Source: Hyphomicrobiales bacterium (GTDB lineage: Bacteria; Pseudomonadota; Alphaproteobacteria; Rhizobiales; Rhizobiaceae). Taken from it: a DNA stretch of 64,000 nt. The stretch spans positions 1 through 64,000 of the forward strand of contig UCIV01000043.1 in NCBI GenBank assembly GCA_900472575.1, read 5' to 3'. The position numbers were made by a program, and so were the translations under genes. The notes under the pieces were generated by a model. The model did not search any database. It saw only the letters and a list, made by a program, of their open reading frames with translations, and had not been told where the DNA came from. Position 1 is the stretch's first letter; each line of letters begins with the position of its first letter. Below are positions 26,142 through 35,433 of this stretch, piece after piece.

Positions 26142-26792
26142 TCAGCGCACCGCGATATACCGGTCGGACCGGTGATTGATGGTGAGAAGCAGGTTCAAGA
26201 CGACGGCGCTCAGCAGCGACCAGAGGACCGTCATGGGGCTGACAACGAAAAATGCGGCGGCCATGACGCAGAGATCGAAACCGAGCTGGACGAGGCCGGC
26301 CGGTATCTTGAACCGATCCTGGATATAGATGGCGAGAATGCCGATGCCGCCGAGCGAGGCACGATGGCGATAAAGACCGAGCAGACCGAAGCCGATCAGG
26401 ATGCCGCCGAGCAGTGCCGCCCAGAACGGATCGAGATGCTGGATGACGATGAATTTCCGCTCAAGCTCGGTGATGAAGGAGACCATCAGGATGGCGACGA
26501 AGGTCTTGAAGGAAAAGCCGATGCCGAGGCGTTTGAACGAGAGATAATAGAAGGGCAGATTGACGACGAAGAACAGGACGCCGAAGGGGATATCAAAAGC
26601 GTAGTGCAGCAGGAAGGCGACGCCTGCAGTGCCGCTGGTGAGGAACCCGGCTTGGCTTAGAAAATAAAGGCCGAGCGCTGCGACCATGGCGCTGATGAAC
26701 AGGCCCTGCGCATCTTCCAGCTTGGTGTGTCGGGCCGGATCGAGGCTGTAAAAGCCCAGCCGGCGCTTCTGCGCGCTCTGTTGGTCGGCCAA
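26142..26792 (-). CDS. YitT family membrane protein (first of pair)
   Basis: A 216-residue YitT protein, paralogue of the gene that follows it. I choose the TTG at 26792: AAGGGGA lies six bases upstream, and from there the N-terminus aligns with that of the paralogue (ADQQSAQKRRLGF against ADAADKKSPIGF). A GTG at 26825 is the alternative. Conserved blocks include GTAGVAFLLHYAFDIPFG, LYRHRASLGGIGILAIYIQD and the terminal RSDRYIAVR. Substrate unknown. Confidence 0.85.
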   Translation of the reverse strand: MADQQSAQKRRLGFYSLDPARHTKLEDAQGLFISAMVAALGLYFLSQAGFLTSGTAGVAFLLHYAFDIPFGVLFFVVNLPFYYLSFKRLGIGFSFKTFVAILMVSFITELERKFIVIQHLDPFWAALLGGILIGFGLLGLYRHRASLGGIGILAIYIQDRFKIPAGLVQLGFDLCVMAAAFFVVSPMTVLWSLLSAVVLNLLLTINHRSDRYIAVR

Positions 26793-26919
26793 ATTGTTCC
26801 CCTTAGTCCGTTCCGGGTTTCGCACCGGTTTTCAGCGATTGTGCATTGCGATAGCGGCTTCATCAAGCGTCATCAACAACGCGTGAGTGCCACAAGCAAA
26901 ATCGCAAGAAAACGCCGAT

Positions 26920-27843
26920 TCAGGCGGTTTTGCGCGACAGAAACAATATGCCCCTGACCGGTTTTCCGGCATCCATGCGAATGGTGGTGCGCTCGATCTC
27001 CAGAAGCTCCAGCCGATGATGGGCGAGCAGCAGCCGGATATGGGCTTCAGAATGGGCATAACGAAGGCTGTCTCGCAGCACGAAGCCTTCCTCTTCGCCG
27101 GCATCCTCCACCGAGAATGCGAACAGGCCTTTGGGGGCAAGCAGATCTGCGACCAGCGGGAAGACGGTTTCCAACGAGCCGAGATACATCAGCACGTCAG
27201 CGGCAGATACGAGATCGGCGCGATGTTTTGGGAGATCGGAACCGAACAGGCCGCTTTCTTCGGCGGATAGGCTGAGGTCGGACTGGCCGAGATGATCGTA
27301 AAGCGCTTTTTCCTCGGCCTTGGCGAGCATGTTGGTGGAGAGGTCAAAGCCCTCCAGACGTGCCGTGCTCTCCTTTATCTCGGCACCGAAAAGCCCTGTG
27401 CCGCAGCCAAGATCGACCGTCAGGTCGAAGGGTGCATGAGGAAGCACGAGTGCGGCGAGCTTGCCGGGGACGGAATAATCGAGCTTTTCGACCAAGGCTG
27501 TGTCGAAGCGCTCGGCATATTCATCGAACAGACTTTCGACATAGCGGCTCGGCGGCTGGTCCGGCGCGGCCTCCGCGCCGATGACGGCAAGTTTCAGCCT
27601 TGCGCCGAACACGTCTTCGGGTTCGAGTTCCAGCGCGCAGCGATAGGCGTCTTCCGCCGTCTCCAGCTCTGCCTTCTCACGATATTCTCCAAGACGAAAC
27701 CAGCCTGCGGCCCAACCGGGCGCGAGTTCCAGCGCCTGTTCCATCAGTTCGGCGGCAGCGGCGAAGTCGCGACCTTCCGCCAACATGCGAGCGTAATCGG
27801 CACGACGGTCGGCGATCACATCGCCGGAAGAGAACTGGCTCAT
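26920..27843 (-). CDS. TPR-containing SAM-dependent methyltransferase
   Basis: A 307-residue protein. Residues 10-75 form one or two tetratricopeptide repeats (ADYARMLAEGRDFAAAAEL, AEDAYRCALELEPEDVFG). The class I methyltransferase domain begins at about residue 120, with motif I DLGCGTGLFG and an acidic motif II region EGFDLSTNMLAKA; LRYAHSEAHIRLLL near the end is typical of this predicted group. The methylated substrate is unknown, and similar proteins are often wrongly called DNA methyltransferases. The start at 27843 has an AGGACA site; the longer frame to 27921 adds no homology. Confidence 0.85.
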   Translation of the reverse strand: MSQFSSGDVIADRRADYARMLAEGRDFAAAAELMEQALELAPGWAAGWFRLGEYREKAELETAEDAYRCALELEPEDVFGARLKLAVIGAEAAPDQPPSRYVESLFDEYAERFDTALVEKLDYSVPGKLAALVLPHAPFDLTVDLGCGTGLFGAEIKESTARLEGFDLSTNMLAKAEEKALYDHLGQSDLSLSAEESGLFGSDLPKHRADLVSAADVLMYLGSLETVFPLVADLLAPKGLFAFSVEDAGEEEGFVLRDSLRYAHSEAHIRLLLAHHRLELLEIERTTIRMDAGKPVRGILFLSRKTA

Positions 27844-27990
27844 CGATATTGTCCTGAAATCATGCCGCTCATCGCCGAAGCCACAAAAAAACTCAAGTTC
27901 TATTTGAGAGGCGAACGTCAATGCCTATCTGACGGTTGCAGGCGCTCGTCGCCGCGGCTATGGCATTTGAAGCAACGGAGACGGTCAAGA

Positions 27991-28257
27991 ATGGCGGATG
28001 GTGTGAACAAGTTTCTCGGCGACTCGATCGGCCGGACGATCATCAAGCTGATCGTGGTCTGCCTGATCGTCGGTTTCGTGCTCGCCTTTTTCGGCTACAC
28101 GCCGAACAATATCGTCGGCAGCCTTCGCTACCATTTCTACGATATCCTGCATAACGGCTTCGATGCGCTGGGCGATATCGGCAATTACCTGCTTCTCGGT
28201 GCGATCGTGGTCATCCCGGTCTTCGTGGTTCTACGACTGATAAGCTATCGTCGCTGA
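27991..28257 (+). CDS. Small membrane protein, DUF6460-like
   Basis: An 88-residue protein with two membrane spans (LIVVCLIVGFVLAFFGY and YLLLGAIVVIPVFVVLRLI) and a conserved N-terminus (VNKFLGDSIGRTIIKL) typical of a small rhizobial family that I recognise as DUF6460. Function unknown. The CAP-domain lipoprotein gene begins two bases after its stop, so they form an operon. Confidence 0.82.
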   Translation: MADGVNKFLGDSIGRTIIKLIVVCLIVGFVLAFFGYTPNNIVGSLRYHFYDILHNGFDALGDIGNYLLLGAIVVIPVFVVLRLISYRR

Positions 28258-28258
28258 C

Positions 28259-28759
28259 ATGACCGAGTTTTCCATTCCTTCGCGACGGGGTTTTCTCGTT
28301 CTTTCCGGCCTGACGCTTGGCGGTACCGGCCTTTTGCTTGCCGGCTGTTCCACGACTGCCGTCATGACGCCGACGCCGGGTTCCGAGGACGATACGGTAG
28401 CTGCACTGCCGATGGTCAACACGCTACGCGCGTCCAAGGGGCTCACCGCGCTTTCGCTCGATACGTCGGCGCGCAAGGCGGCAGGTATCCAAGCGATCCG
28501 AATGGCGAAGGCGCAGGAGATGAAGCACCTGATCGGCTTCGGTGACGATTTCGGCGCACGGATGAAGAAGAGCGATGTGGCGCTGCCGGCAGCGGAAAAC
28601 ATCGCAGCCGGGCAGAAATCGGTGGAAGCCGCAGTGCAGGCCTGGATCGACAGTCCCAAGCATCTGGAAAACATGCTCGGGAACTATCGCGGGCTGGGCG
28701 TCGCCATGGCGCCGGCCAAGGACGGCAGGCCCTATTGGGCCATGGTGCTTTCGGGCTGA
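28259..28759 (+). CDS. CAP-domain lipoprotein
   Basis: A 166-residue predicted lipoprotein. The N-terminus carries basic residues with RRGFL, a hydrophobic stretch and a lipobox ending LLAGC (Cys near residue 30), followed by a CAP/SCP domain: MVNTLRASKGLTALSLDT, the SARKAAGIQAIRMA helix, AENIAAG and AWIDSPKHLENML, then YRGLGVAMA and YWAMVL. The usual first active-site His of eukaryotic CAP proteins appears as KHLIG. Role unknown. It is coupled to the small membrane-protein gene upstream and converges on pyrD with no gap. Confidence 0.87.
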   Translation: MTEFSIPSRRGFLVLSGLTLGGTGLLLAGCSTTAVMTPTPGSEDDTVAALPMVNTLRASKGLTALSLDTSARKAAGIQAIRMAKAQEMKHLIGFGDDFGARMKKSDVALPAAENIAAGQKSVEAAVQAWIDSPKHLENMLGNYRGLGVAMAPAKDGRPYWAMVLSG

Positions 28760-29851
28760 TCAGATCGGCTGCGAGGCCCAGTGATCGACGCGGCTATCGC
28801 GCAGATCGCGGATCGAAGCGATGCCGTCACGGTCGAGCAGTTTCGACAGACCGCGATTGATATCGCCTGGCAGGGCTGGCCCTTCATAGACCATGCAGGA
28901 ATAGACCTGAACGAGATCGGCACCTGCGCGGATCTTTTCCAATGCGTTCTCGGCGCTTCCCACGCCACCGACACCGATGATCGGGAGGTCCGACCCGACA
29001 CGCTTGCGCATGCGGGCGAGCACCGCCGTAGACTTGGCGAATAGCGGAGCACCGGACATGCCGCCGGCCTGTTTTGCCTGAACCTGATCCTTAAGGCCTT
29101 CGCGCGAGAGCGTGGTGTTGGAGACGATCAGGCCGTCGAGATCATGGGTCAGCGCCTCTGCAGCCACATCGTCGAAGCCTTCTTCCGTCAGGTCCGGCGC
29201 GATCTTCAGGAAGACCGGCAGGCGCTTTCCGCCACGGTCCGCCTCTTCATTGCGGGCAGCAAGCACGGCCGAAAGAAGCGCCGCCAGGCTTTCACGCGCC
29301 TGCAGGTCACGCAGGCCGGGTGTGTTGGGCGAGGAAATGTTGACGGTGAAGTAGGTCGCCAGCGAATAGAAACGCCGGATGCCCAGAACGTAATCGGCGA
29401 TGCGATCGGCGCTGTCCTTGTTGGCGCCGATATTGACCCCAACGATGCCCTTTGCGTTGCCACGGGCGCTGAGGCGCGCGAAAACCGCGTCATGACCCTG
29501 ATTGTTGAAGCCGAAGCGGTTGATGACGGCGCGATCCTCGACCAGGCGGAAAAGCCGCGGCTTGTCATTGCCCACCTGCGGTTTCGGCGTCAGCGTGCCG
29601 ACTTCGACATGGCCGAAGCCGAGCTTCAGAAGCGTATCCGGCACTTCGGCATTCTTGTCGTAACCCGCGGCGAGACCGACCGGGTTTTCGAACCGGATGC
29701 CGGCAACTGTCTGTGCCAGACGTGGATCGGGCCTTGGCGGACAGACAGGCGAGATCCCGGTTTTCAGGGCGATAATCGACAGGTTATGGGCGATTTCGGG
29801 ATCGAAAACGAAAAGGCTACGGGAGGCAATTCCCGCAAGGCGGCCAATCAT
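28760..29851 (-). CDS. pyrD: Dihydroorotate dehydrogenase (quinone), class 2
   Basis: A 363-residue class 2 dihydroorotate dehydrogenase. It oxidises dihydroorotate to orotate in pyrimidine synthesis and passes electrons to the quinone pool. Clear landmarks: the N-terminal membrane-associating helix (GIASRSLFVFDPEIAHN), NPVGLAAGYDKNAE for FMN, the NRFGFNNQG substrate segment, NISSPNTPGL with the catalytic-Ser region, SNTTLSREGL and IIGVGGVGSAENALEKI for FMN phosphate. The start overlaps the DUF952 stop by ATGA, so the two are translationally coupled. Converges on the CAP lipoprotein gene with no intergenic base. Confidence 0.96.
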   Translation of the reverse strand: MIGRLAGIASRSLFVFDPEIAHNLSIIALKTGISPVCPPRPDPRLAQTVAGIRFENPVGLAAGYDKNAEVPDTLLKLGFGHVEVGTLTPKPQVGNDKPRLFRLVEDRAVINRFGFNNQGHDAVFARLSARGNAKGIVGVNIGANKDSADRIADYVLGIRRFYSLATYFTVNISSPNTPGLRDLQARESLAALLSAVLAARNEEADRGGKRLPVFLKIAPDLTEEGFDDVAAEALTHDLDGLIVSNTTLSREGLKDQVQAKQAGGMSGAPLFAKSTAVLARMRKRVGSDLPIIGVGGVGSAENALEKIRAGADLVQVYSCMVYEGPALPGDINRGLSKLLDRDGIASIRDLRDSRVDHWASQPI

Positions 29852-30195
29852 GGCATTTTCTCCGGAAAGGCATGCTGGCCGTCAACGCCGATCAGGAGTG
29901 GCATCTCCCAGATCACCGCCGAAAGCGGCAGGCTGCCATAAAGGTGAGGGAAAAGATCGCCGCCACGGGACGGCTCGAATTTCAGGTCTTCGCCAAGAGG
30001 ACGCGAATCCACCGCGACCAGCATCAGTCCGGTCATGCCGGCGAAATGCAGTCTTGCCGTTTCGCGTGCCTGGGTGCCGGTGGAAAAATGGATATAACCG
30101 TCACGGTGATCGATCTCGGCCCCTTCGAAGACGCCCCTCGCCTTGGCTTCCCTCCAGATGGTTTCGGGCACGATCTTGTAAACGGTATCCGTCAT
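29848..30195 (-). CDS. DUF952 family protein
   Basis: A 115-residue protein of DUF952, cytosolic, with the family patterns VYKIVPETIWREAKARG, DGYIHFSTGTQARETA, LMLVAVDSRPLG and FPHLYGSLPLSAVIWEM. The function is unknown. I use the ATG at 30195; the GTG directly before it is equally placed relative to GGAG. The four-base overlap with pyrD suggests co-expression with pyrimidine synthesis, a pairing kept in many rhizobia. Confidence 0.88.
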   Translation of the reverse strand: MTDTVYKIVPETIWREAKARGVFEGAEIDHRDGYIHFSTGTQARETARLHFAGMTGLMLVAVDSRPLGEDLKFEPSRGGDLFPHLYGSLPLSAVIWEMPLLIGVDGQHAFPEKMP

Positions 30196-30326
30196 CACAC
30201 ATCTCCATTGAGATTTAGGGCCTGTGAGAACTTTGAGGCCTGCGAACCCGTTAGAGCAGATAAGCGGCGTTGCGGATCGTTTGCCGCAAAGGCGGCTAAA
30301 AGTCCATTACTATCGGAGGAGACAAA

Positions 30327-30737
30327 ATGCGCATTTCGGCAATCAGCATTGCTGCCGCCTCTCTGACCGGTGCCTTGCTCTTTTCAACGGGGACAGAGGC
30401 ACAGCAGAGGTTCCAGCTTGAGCAGACGGACCAGGGCATCGTGCGGCTGGACACGGAGACCGGGGCGATCACCACCTGCGGCCAAGAAAACAACGAGTTG
30501 ACCTGCCGGATGGCACCGGACGAGCGCGCGGCGTATGAGAAGGAACTCGACCTCCTGGAAAAACGCGTAACGGCGCTGGAGGAACGGATCAGCCAGACAC
30601 CGCCGGGGCGCTTGCCGAGCGACGCGGAGGTTGACCGGTCGCTATCGATCATGGAGCGTTTCATGCGGACTTTCATGGGTATCGTGCGCGAATTTACCGG
30701 AGAGCCGAACCCCGCGCCGCAACCGGACAGAACCTGA
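30327..30737 (+). CDS. Conserved secreted hypothetical protein
   Basis: A 136-residue protein with an obvious signal peptide (ISAISIAAASLTGALLFSTG, cleavage near TEA-QQ). The mature part has two Cys that could pair (ITTCGQENNELTCRM), a short Glu/Lys/Leu coiled coil (YEKELDLLEKRVTALEER) and a Pro-rich tail. I do not recognise a named domain; it resembles conserved hypothetical periplasmic proteins of Rhizobiaceae. An excellent GGAGGAGA site precedes the ATG. Confidence 0.75.
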   Translation: MRISAISIAAASLTGALLFSTGTEAQQRFQLEQTDQGIVRLDTETGAITTCGQENNELTCRMAPDERAAYEKELDLLEKRVTALEERISQTPPGRLPSDAEVDRSLSIMERFMRTFMGIVREFTGEPNPAPQPDRT

Positions 30738-30921
30738 CGCGCCAAGCGACCTGTCGCAGAATCGATACAGATCACGGAAGGCTCCACTCGCAGAAGATGT
30801 GCAGCAGCCGAACGTCACCCTTGTTTCGGTTCGTCAACGGCGTTACAAATTGACGCAGGCCTTGAGGAGGGCCCGGGATCTTCATCCCAGCACAACTATG
30901 CCTTTGGGAGGAGGCGTGGGA

Positions 30922-31569
30922 ATGCAGACACTCAAAATCATCATCGCAGACGATCATCCCCTGTTTCGCGGCGCGCTCGTGCAGACGCTTCAGGCCATGG
31001 CGGAGGATGTCACCATCATCGAATGCGGCGAGTTTTCCGCCGCGCTCAAGGCAGCAGACGAGCATGCGGATGCCGACCTGATGCTGCTCGATCTCGCCAT
31101 GCCCGGGGTCAGCGGGTTTTCCGGGCTGATGACATTGAGGGCACAGTTTTCAGCGCTTCCGATTGTCATCGTATCGGCGACCGACGACAGCGGCACGGTG
31201 CGCCGGTCGATCGAACTGGGGGCATCCGGCTTCATTCCGAAATCATCCGGCCTCGACGACATCCGCATGGCGGTCAAGACCGTGCTCGACGGCGGGATAT
31301 TCTCACCCGGCAGCGACGCCAGCCAGCCGGAGGACGATCCGATGCTGATCGAAATTCTCGACCGGCTGAAGACGCTGACACCGCAGCAGAACAGGGTGCT
31401 GACCATGCTTGCCGAAGGCCTGCTCAACAAGCAGATCGCCTACGAGCTTGGCGTCTCGGAAGCGACGATCAAGGCACATGTCTCGGCAATCCTTCTGAAG
31501 CTCAATGTCGACAGCCGGACTCAGGCTGTGATCAAGCTCGGAAAGATCAACATGGCCATGGTGGCGTAA
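30922..31569 (+). CDS. Response regulator, LuxR/NarL family
   Basis: A 215-residue two-domain response regulator. The receiver domain shows IIIADDHPLFR (acid pocket), the phospho-acceptor Asp in LMLLDLAMPG (residue about 56), VIVSATDD for the switch Thr/Ser and the Lys of FIPKSSG. A LuxR helix-turn-helix follows near the C-terminus (LTPQQNRVLTMLAEGL, KQIAYELGVSEATIKAHVSA). GGGAGGAGG precedes the ATG at 30922; the frame is open further upstream without homology. No histidine kinase lies beside it, so it is an orphan here. Confidence 0.9.
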   Translation: MQTLKIIIADDHPLFRGALVQTLQAMAEDVTIIECGEFSAALKAADEHADADLMLLDLAMPGVSGFSGLMTLRAQFSALPIVIVSATDDSGTVRRSIELGASGFIPKSSGLDDIRMAVKTVLDGGIFSPGSDASQPEDDPMLIEILDRLKTLTPQQNRVLTMLAEGLLNKQIAYELGVSEATIKAHVSAILLKLNVDSRTQAVIKLGKINMAMVA

Positions 31570-31769
31570 GTAGAAAAAGGATTTTATTCCTCTTCGAGCT
31601 TTACGTTCACGTGACCTTCGGCTAAAATCAGGCGTGCCGGAGACGCTCTTTGGCATTGACGCAGAATGCCGGGATCGGTGAGCGCGTCACCTCTGATTGA
31701 AGGCTGCATGGCGCCCCTCTTCAAGCGGTCGCGGACTGGAGCCTTGTAAAGGCCGGGGCACGGGCGAAA

Positions 31770-32432
31770 ATGCTGTCACATGACGCCATATGGAACGCGA
31801 TCGACAGGCTTGCCGAACGTCATCAACTGACGCCATCCGGGCTTGCGAGGCGGGCTGGACTGGATCCTACCTCGTTCAATCGTTCAAAGCGTCTGGGGCC
31901 TGACGGGCGGCTGCGCTGGCCCTCGACGGAATCGATCTCGAAAGTACTCGATGCCACCGGGGCCACGATCGACCAATTCATGAGCTATCTGCCCGCTGGC
32001 GGCCGCAACCAGATACCCGAGGGTAATTTTCCGCCGCAGGCCGGGAATATTCCGCTGCTAGGCTTTGCCCAGGCGGGAGCAGGCGGCTTTTTCGACGATG
32101 GTGGATTTCCGGCCGGACAGGGCTGGGATGTCGTCGAGTTTCCCGTCGATCCGTCACGCAAGGTGGGCGTCTATGCGCTCGAAGTTCAGGGGGAATCGAT
32201 GATGCCGCTCTATCGCGACGGTGACGTGCTGATTGTCGAGCCGGGGGCGCAGGTGAGACGCGGCGACCGCGTCGTGTTGAAAACCAAGGAGGGTGAAGTG
32301 ATGGCCAAGGTGCTGGCACGCCAGAGCCCGAAAAGCGTCGAAGTGATGTCGCTCAACCCGGAGCATCCCAACCGGACCTTTGATCTTGCCGATGTGGAGT
32401 GGATGGCCCGCATAATCTGGGCGAGCCAGTGA
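31770..32432 (+). CDS. HTH regulator with S24 (LexA-like) peptidase domain
   Basis: A 220-residue protein. An N-terminal helix-turn-helix (HQLTPSGLARRAGLDPTSFNRSKR) is followed by a C-terminal S24 peptidase domain with the catalytic Ser in LEVQGESMMPLYRDGDVLIV and the Lys in LKTKEGEVMAKVL, the LexA/CI Ser-Lys dyad. Such proteins are repressors that can be inactivated by self-cleavage on RecA activation. No obvious Ala-Gly cleavage site can be assigned with confidence (candidate in FAQAGAGGFF). No phage genes are nearby, so this looks like a domesticated or native stress regulator, common in rhizobia. Confidence 0.85.
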   Translation: MLSHDAIWNAIDRLAERHQLTPSGLARRAGLDPTSFNRSKRLGPDGRLRWPSTESISKVLDATGATIDQFMSYLPAGGRNQIPEGNFPPQAGNIPLLGFAQAGAGGFFDDGGFPAGQGWDVVEFPVDPSRKVGVYALEVQGESMMPLYRDGDVLIVEPGAQVRRGDRVVLKTKEGEVMAKVLARQSPKSVEVMSLNPEHPNRTFDLADVEWMARIIWASQ

Positions 32433-32477
32433 GGCCCTTGCTTTCTCGGTTACGGGAGACAGGAACAAATTCCCAGC

Positions 32478-33365
32478 TCAATATAACCCGTTTGGAAAAT
32501 AGCGCAGATAAAGATCCTGCAGCCTGCCGTTACGGGACAGCTCGGCGAGCGCCTGATCGAAGGCCGAGACCAGAAGCGGGTCGGTGCGACGCACCATGAC
32601 GGACAGGCCCTCGCCCAGGAATTTTTCCGAAAGATAAGGGCCGTCGAAAAGCATGCAGCATTTTTCAGAAGCGTCGCTGGCGACCCAGAAGGGCAATCTC
32701 AATCCATCGGAAAAAACGGCGTCGATCTTTTTTTCCTTCAAGGCCGTAGTCATTGCCTCACCGGTTTCGAACGGCACGGCGATGATGCCTGGAAAAAATG
32801 CCTTGAGCATCGCCTCATGTGCGGTTTCCTTGACTACGCCGACACGACGCCCGGCGAGTGCTGCAGCAGTGTCGCCCGGTATGTCGGCCGAGCGGCTTTT
32901 GGCAAAACGCGCCGGGATGCCGATATAGGAGCGGGAGAACAAAAAACGCTCCCGCCGGTCCTGATTGACCGCGATGCCCGCCATCACCGCCTCACCGCCA
33001 TTGGCCTCCAACGTCCTTTCCAGTTCGTCGAACGGTATGGACTGGATCTGGCATTTGGCCTCAAGCTTTAGTTCAGCACAGATTTCGCGGGCAAGATCGA
33101 CGTTGAAACCGGATAGGCGCCCCGTCTGGTCGGTGAAGTTGAAGGGCGGAAAATCAACGGTTGTCAGAATGCGCAGGCGAACGATCGTCGACAGATCCGG
33201 GCGAGCCACGCGTTCGCGGCTGTCGAACATCAGCGGCAGGCGATTTCCGCTTTCGGATGCAAGGCTCGTCCCGGGTGATGCGAAAGCGGCCACCAACATC
33301 ACGAAAGCTGCAAAGAGATCGCGCGCCCCCCGCCAAACTAGGGATGTAATCATCCGGTGCCTCAT
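32478..33365 (-). CDS. Family 3 extracellular solute-binding protein
   Basis: A 295-residue periplasmic binding protein (SBP_bac_3). A signal peptide ends near ASPGTSLASE; the ligand-binding fold follows: LRILTTVDFPPFNF, GFNVDLAREICAELKL, then EAVMAGIAVNQDRRERFLFS and ALAGRRVGVVKETAHEAML. No ABC permease or ATPase is next to it, so it may serve a transporter elsewhere or act as a sensor. It diverges from the GT2 gene across a 68-base gap, sharing a promoter region; regulation together with the glucan genes is possible but unproven. An ATG four codons later is an alternative start. Confidence 0.85.
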   Translation of the reverse strand: MRHRMITSLVWRGARDLFAAFVMLVAAFASPGTSLASESGNRLPLMFDSRERVARPDLSTIVRLRILTTVDFPPFNFTDQTGRLSGFNVDLAREICAELKLEAKCQIQSIPFDELERTLEANGGEAVMAGIAVNQDRRERFLFSRSYIGIPARFAKSRSADIPGDTAAALAGRRVGVVKETAHEAMLKAFFPGIIAVPFETGEAMTTALKEKKIDAVFSDGLRLPFWVASDASEKCCMLFDGPYLSEKFLGEGLSVMVRRTDPLLVSAFDQALAELSRNGRLQDLYLRYFPNGLY

Positions 33366-33433
33366 TATGATCGTCTGCGGGTCAGGCAGGAGCGCCCCTA
33401 TCGGGTGCTCCTTGGGGACGGTGTAACAGAACC

Positions 33434-35383
33434 ATGCGCTTCGGGGAATATCCGCCGCAGGGATCGGCGGTCTGTGACGATGAGCCTGCCACGAGCTTGC
33501 CGAACGGCGGTTCAGAGGACCGGCAGGCCAATGACCAAGAGTTTCGCGGCGACGCCGATCCGGATCCTCCGGAAGCTGAGGCCGCGGTTCTTGCTGCTCT
33601 CGGTTTCTCCAAGCCGATGATTGCCCGAATGCGCGAGCGGGCGCTGCGTCACGGCACGTCGATCGAGGCCGAGCTGCTGCGCTCCGGCGAGGTGCGCGAA
33701 GAGGCTTATTACGGCGCGATCGCGCGGTTGCTGCGGTTGCCTTTCATCGACACGATCGATCCTCGCCTTGTGCAGGACGCAATGACGCTGGACAGCCAGC
33801 TTATACGTCCGACCATGATCCGGCTTGCTCATCGCAGTCGGGCGCCGGAAACCGTCATCGTGCCGGAGGCGGCGCGACTGGCAGAACTTGCCGCAGCCCT
33901 GACCACCATGCCCATGCTCGGCCGGAACCTTGCCATCACGACACCAGGCGCCATTCGCAAGGCGGTGTGGGCTGCGGGAGCCGGACGGCGCGGGCAGGAA
34001 ACGACCAACGGGCTTTTCGAGCGGCAACCGGCTTTTTCCGCCCGGACGGTGCTTTCGGGTAAGCAGGGATTTTTCGCAGGCGCGCTCGTCGCCGGAACGA
34101 TTGCGGCCTTCCTCATCATACCGGTCGTGACGCTTCTCAGCCTGCATATCATTCTGTCGCTGACCTATCTTGCTTCGCTATTGCTGCGGCTGACGGCGCT
34201 TGCTTTGAAGATGCATCTGCCGAGCCCTGCTACCAGGTTCAACCTGAAAGCCGGCCCGTTACCGCGCTACACTGTCATGGTGGCGCTTTACCGAGAAGCC
34301 CCCGTCGTCGGCCAACTCATAGCCTGCCTCGAACGGCTCGACTGGCCCCATACACTCATCGATATCAAGCTCGTCTGCGAAGACGACGACGCCGAGACGA
34401 TTGCCGCGCTGACCGCGCTTGAACTTGGACCACAGTTCGAAATCGTCACTGTGCCGCCAATCGGTCCGCGAACCAAGCCAAAGGCACTTACCTATGCGCT
34501 CTCTTCGGCACGGGGTGAATTTCTGGCCATATATGACGCGGAAGACCGGCCGCACCCGCTGCAACTGCGCGAAGCGCACGCGACCTTTGTAAACGGGCCG
34601 CCCAACCTGGCCTGCCTGCAGGCGCCGCTGATCATTGCCAATGCCCGGAAATCACCGCTCAGCGCACTGTTCTCGCTTGAATATTCCGCACTGTTCAGGG
34701 GCCTTCTACCAATGCTCGCCAGACGACGAATGCCCCTGCCGCTCGGAGGAACGTCCAACCATTTCAAAACCGAAATATTGAAGAAAGTCGGCGGCTGGGA
34801 TCCATATAATGTGACCGAGGACGCAGATATGGGGCTGCGCCTCTATCGGCTCGGCTACCGTTCGGACGTGTTGACCTGCCAGACACTGGAGGACGCGCCG
34901 GTGCAGGTTTCCGTCTGGATGGCGCAACGCGCCCGCTGGTATAAAGGCTGGCTGCAGACATGGCTGGTGCTGATGCGCGATCCGGCGAGGTTGATGCGGG
35001 AGATGGGCCTGCCCGCTTTTGTGACTTTCCAGCTGATGGTGGGCGGGATGCTGATCTCGGCATTGCTTCACCCGTTGATCTTCGTTTTCCTCTGGCTCGG
35101 GGCATCGGCGATGCTCGACGCGCCCAAAAACGATCTGCCACTCGGTGTCGTCTCACTGTTCGTCATGGATTTCGTCAACATCCTCGGAAGCTACCTGATC
35201 TTCCTGGGACTGGGGGTCGGTTCGATGATCGACCATGAAAAGCGCCAGATCGGCTGGCGATGGGTGATGGTGCCATTCTACTGGCTGATGATCTCGGCTG
35301 CAGCTTGGCGGGCGGTGATCGAACTCAAGACCAATCCGTTCCATTGGAACAAAACACCGCATGCGCCGACATCAACAGACTGA
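33434..35383 (+). CDS. Processive-type GT2 glycosyltransferase with N-terminal GspE-N/MshEN-like domain
   Basis: A 649-residue protein of mixed architecture. Residues about 45-180 resemble the GspE-N/MshEN domain (FSKPMIARMRERALRHGTSI, LLRLPFIDTIDPRLVQDA), a fold that in MshE binds c-di-GMP. One or two membrane spans follow (about 215-260). The GT2 catalytic domain has EDDDAET, YDAEDRP, TEDADMGLRL for the general base and QRARWYKGW for the Q(Q/R)xxRW motif of processive synthases. Three to four C-terminal spans complete the layout. This suggests inner-membrane synthesis and export of a beta-linked glucan or similar polymer. A GH5 glycosidase follows convergently, as in cellulose and other glucan operons. 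No PilZ domain is visible. Product unknown. Confidence 0.85.
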   Translation: MRFGEYPPQGSAVCDDEPATSLPNGGSEDRQANDQEFRGDADPDPPEAEAAVLAALGFSKPMIARMRERALRHGTSIEAELLRSGEVREEAYYGAIARLLRLPFIDTIDPRLVQDAMTLDSQLIRPTMIRLAHRSRAPETVIVPEAARLAELAAALTTMPMLGRNLAITTPGAIRKAVWAAGAGRRGQETTNGLFERQPAFSARTVLSGKQGFFAGALVAGTIAAFLIIPVVTLLSLHIILSLTYLASLLLRLTALALKMHLPSPATRFNLKAGPLPRYTVMVALYREAPVVGQLIACLERLDWPHTLIDIKLVCEDDDAETIAALTALELGPQFEIVTVPPIGPRTKPKALTYALSSARGEFLAIYDAEDRPHPLQLREAHATFVNGPPNLACLQAPLIIANARKSPLSALFSLEYSALFRGLLPMLARRRMPLPLGGTSNHFKTEILKKVGGWDPYNVTEDADMGLRLYRLGYRSDVLTCQTLEDAPVQVSVWMAQRARWYKGWLQTWLVLMRDPARLMREMGLPAFVTFQLMVGGMLISALLHPLIFVFLWLGASAMLDAPKNDLPLGVVSLFVMDFVNILGSYLIFLGLGVGSMIDHEKRQIGWRWVMVPFYWLMISAAAWRAVIELKTNPFHWNKTPHAPTSTD

Positions 35384-35433
35384 AACCGCATGACGACAAT
35401 TTCCGTCGAATGCATCCAGACGTTTTACCGGCC

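Noticed and set aside
31770-32432. Prophage repressor marking an integrated phage
   Set aside because: The S24 regulator has no phage structural, integrase or lysis genes around it, and no attachment repeats at the nearby tRNA.
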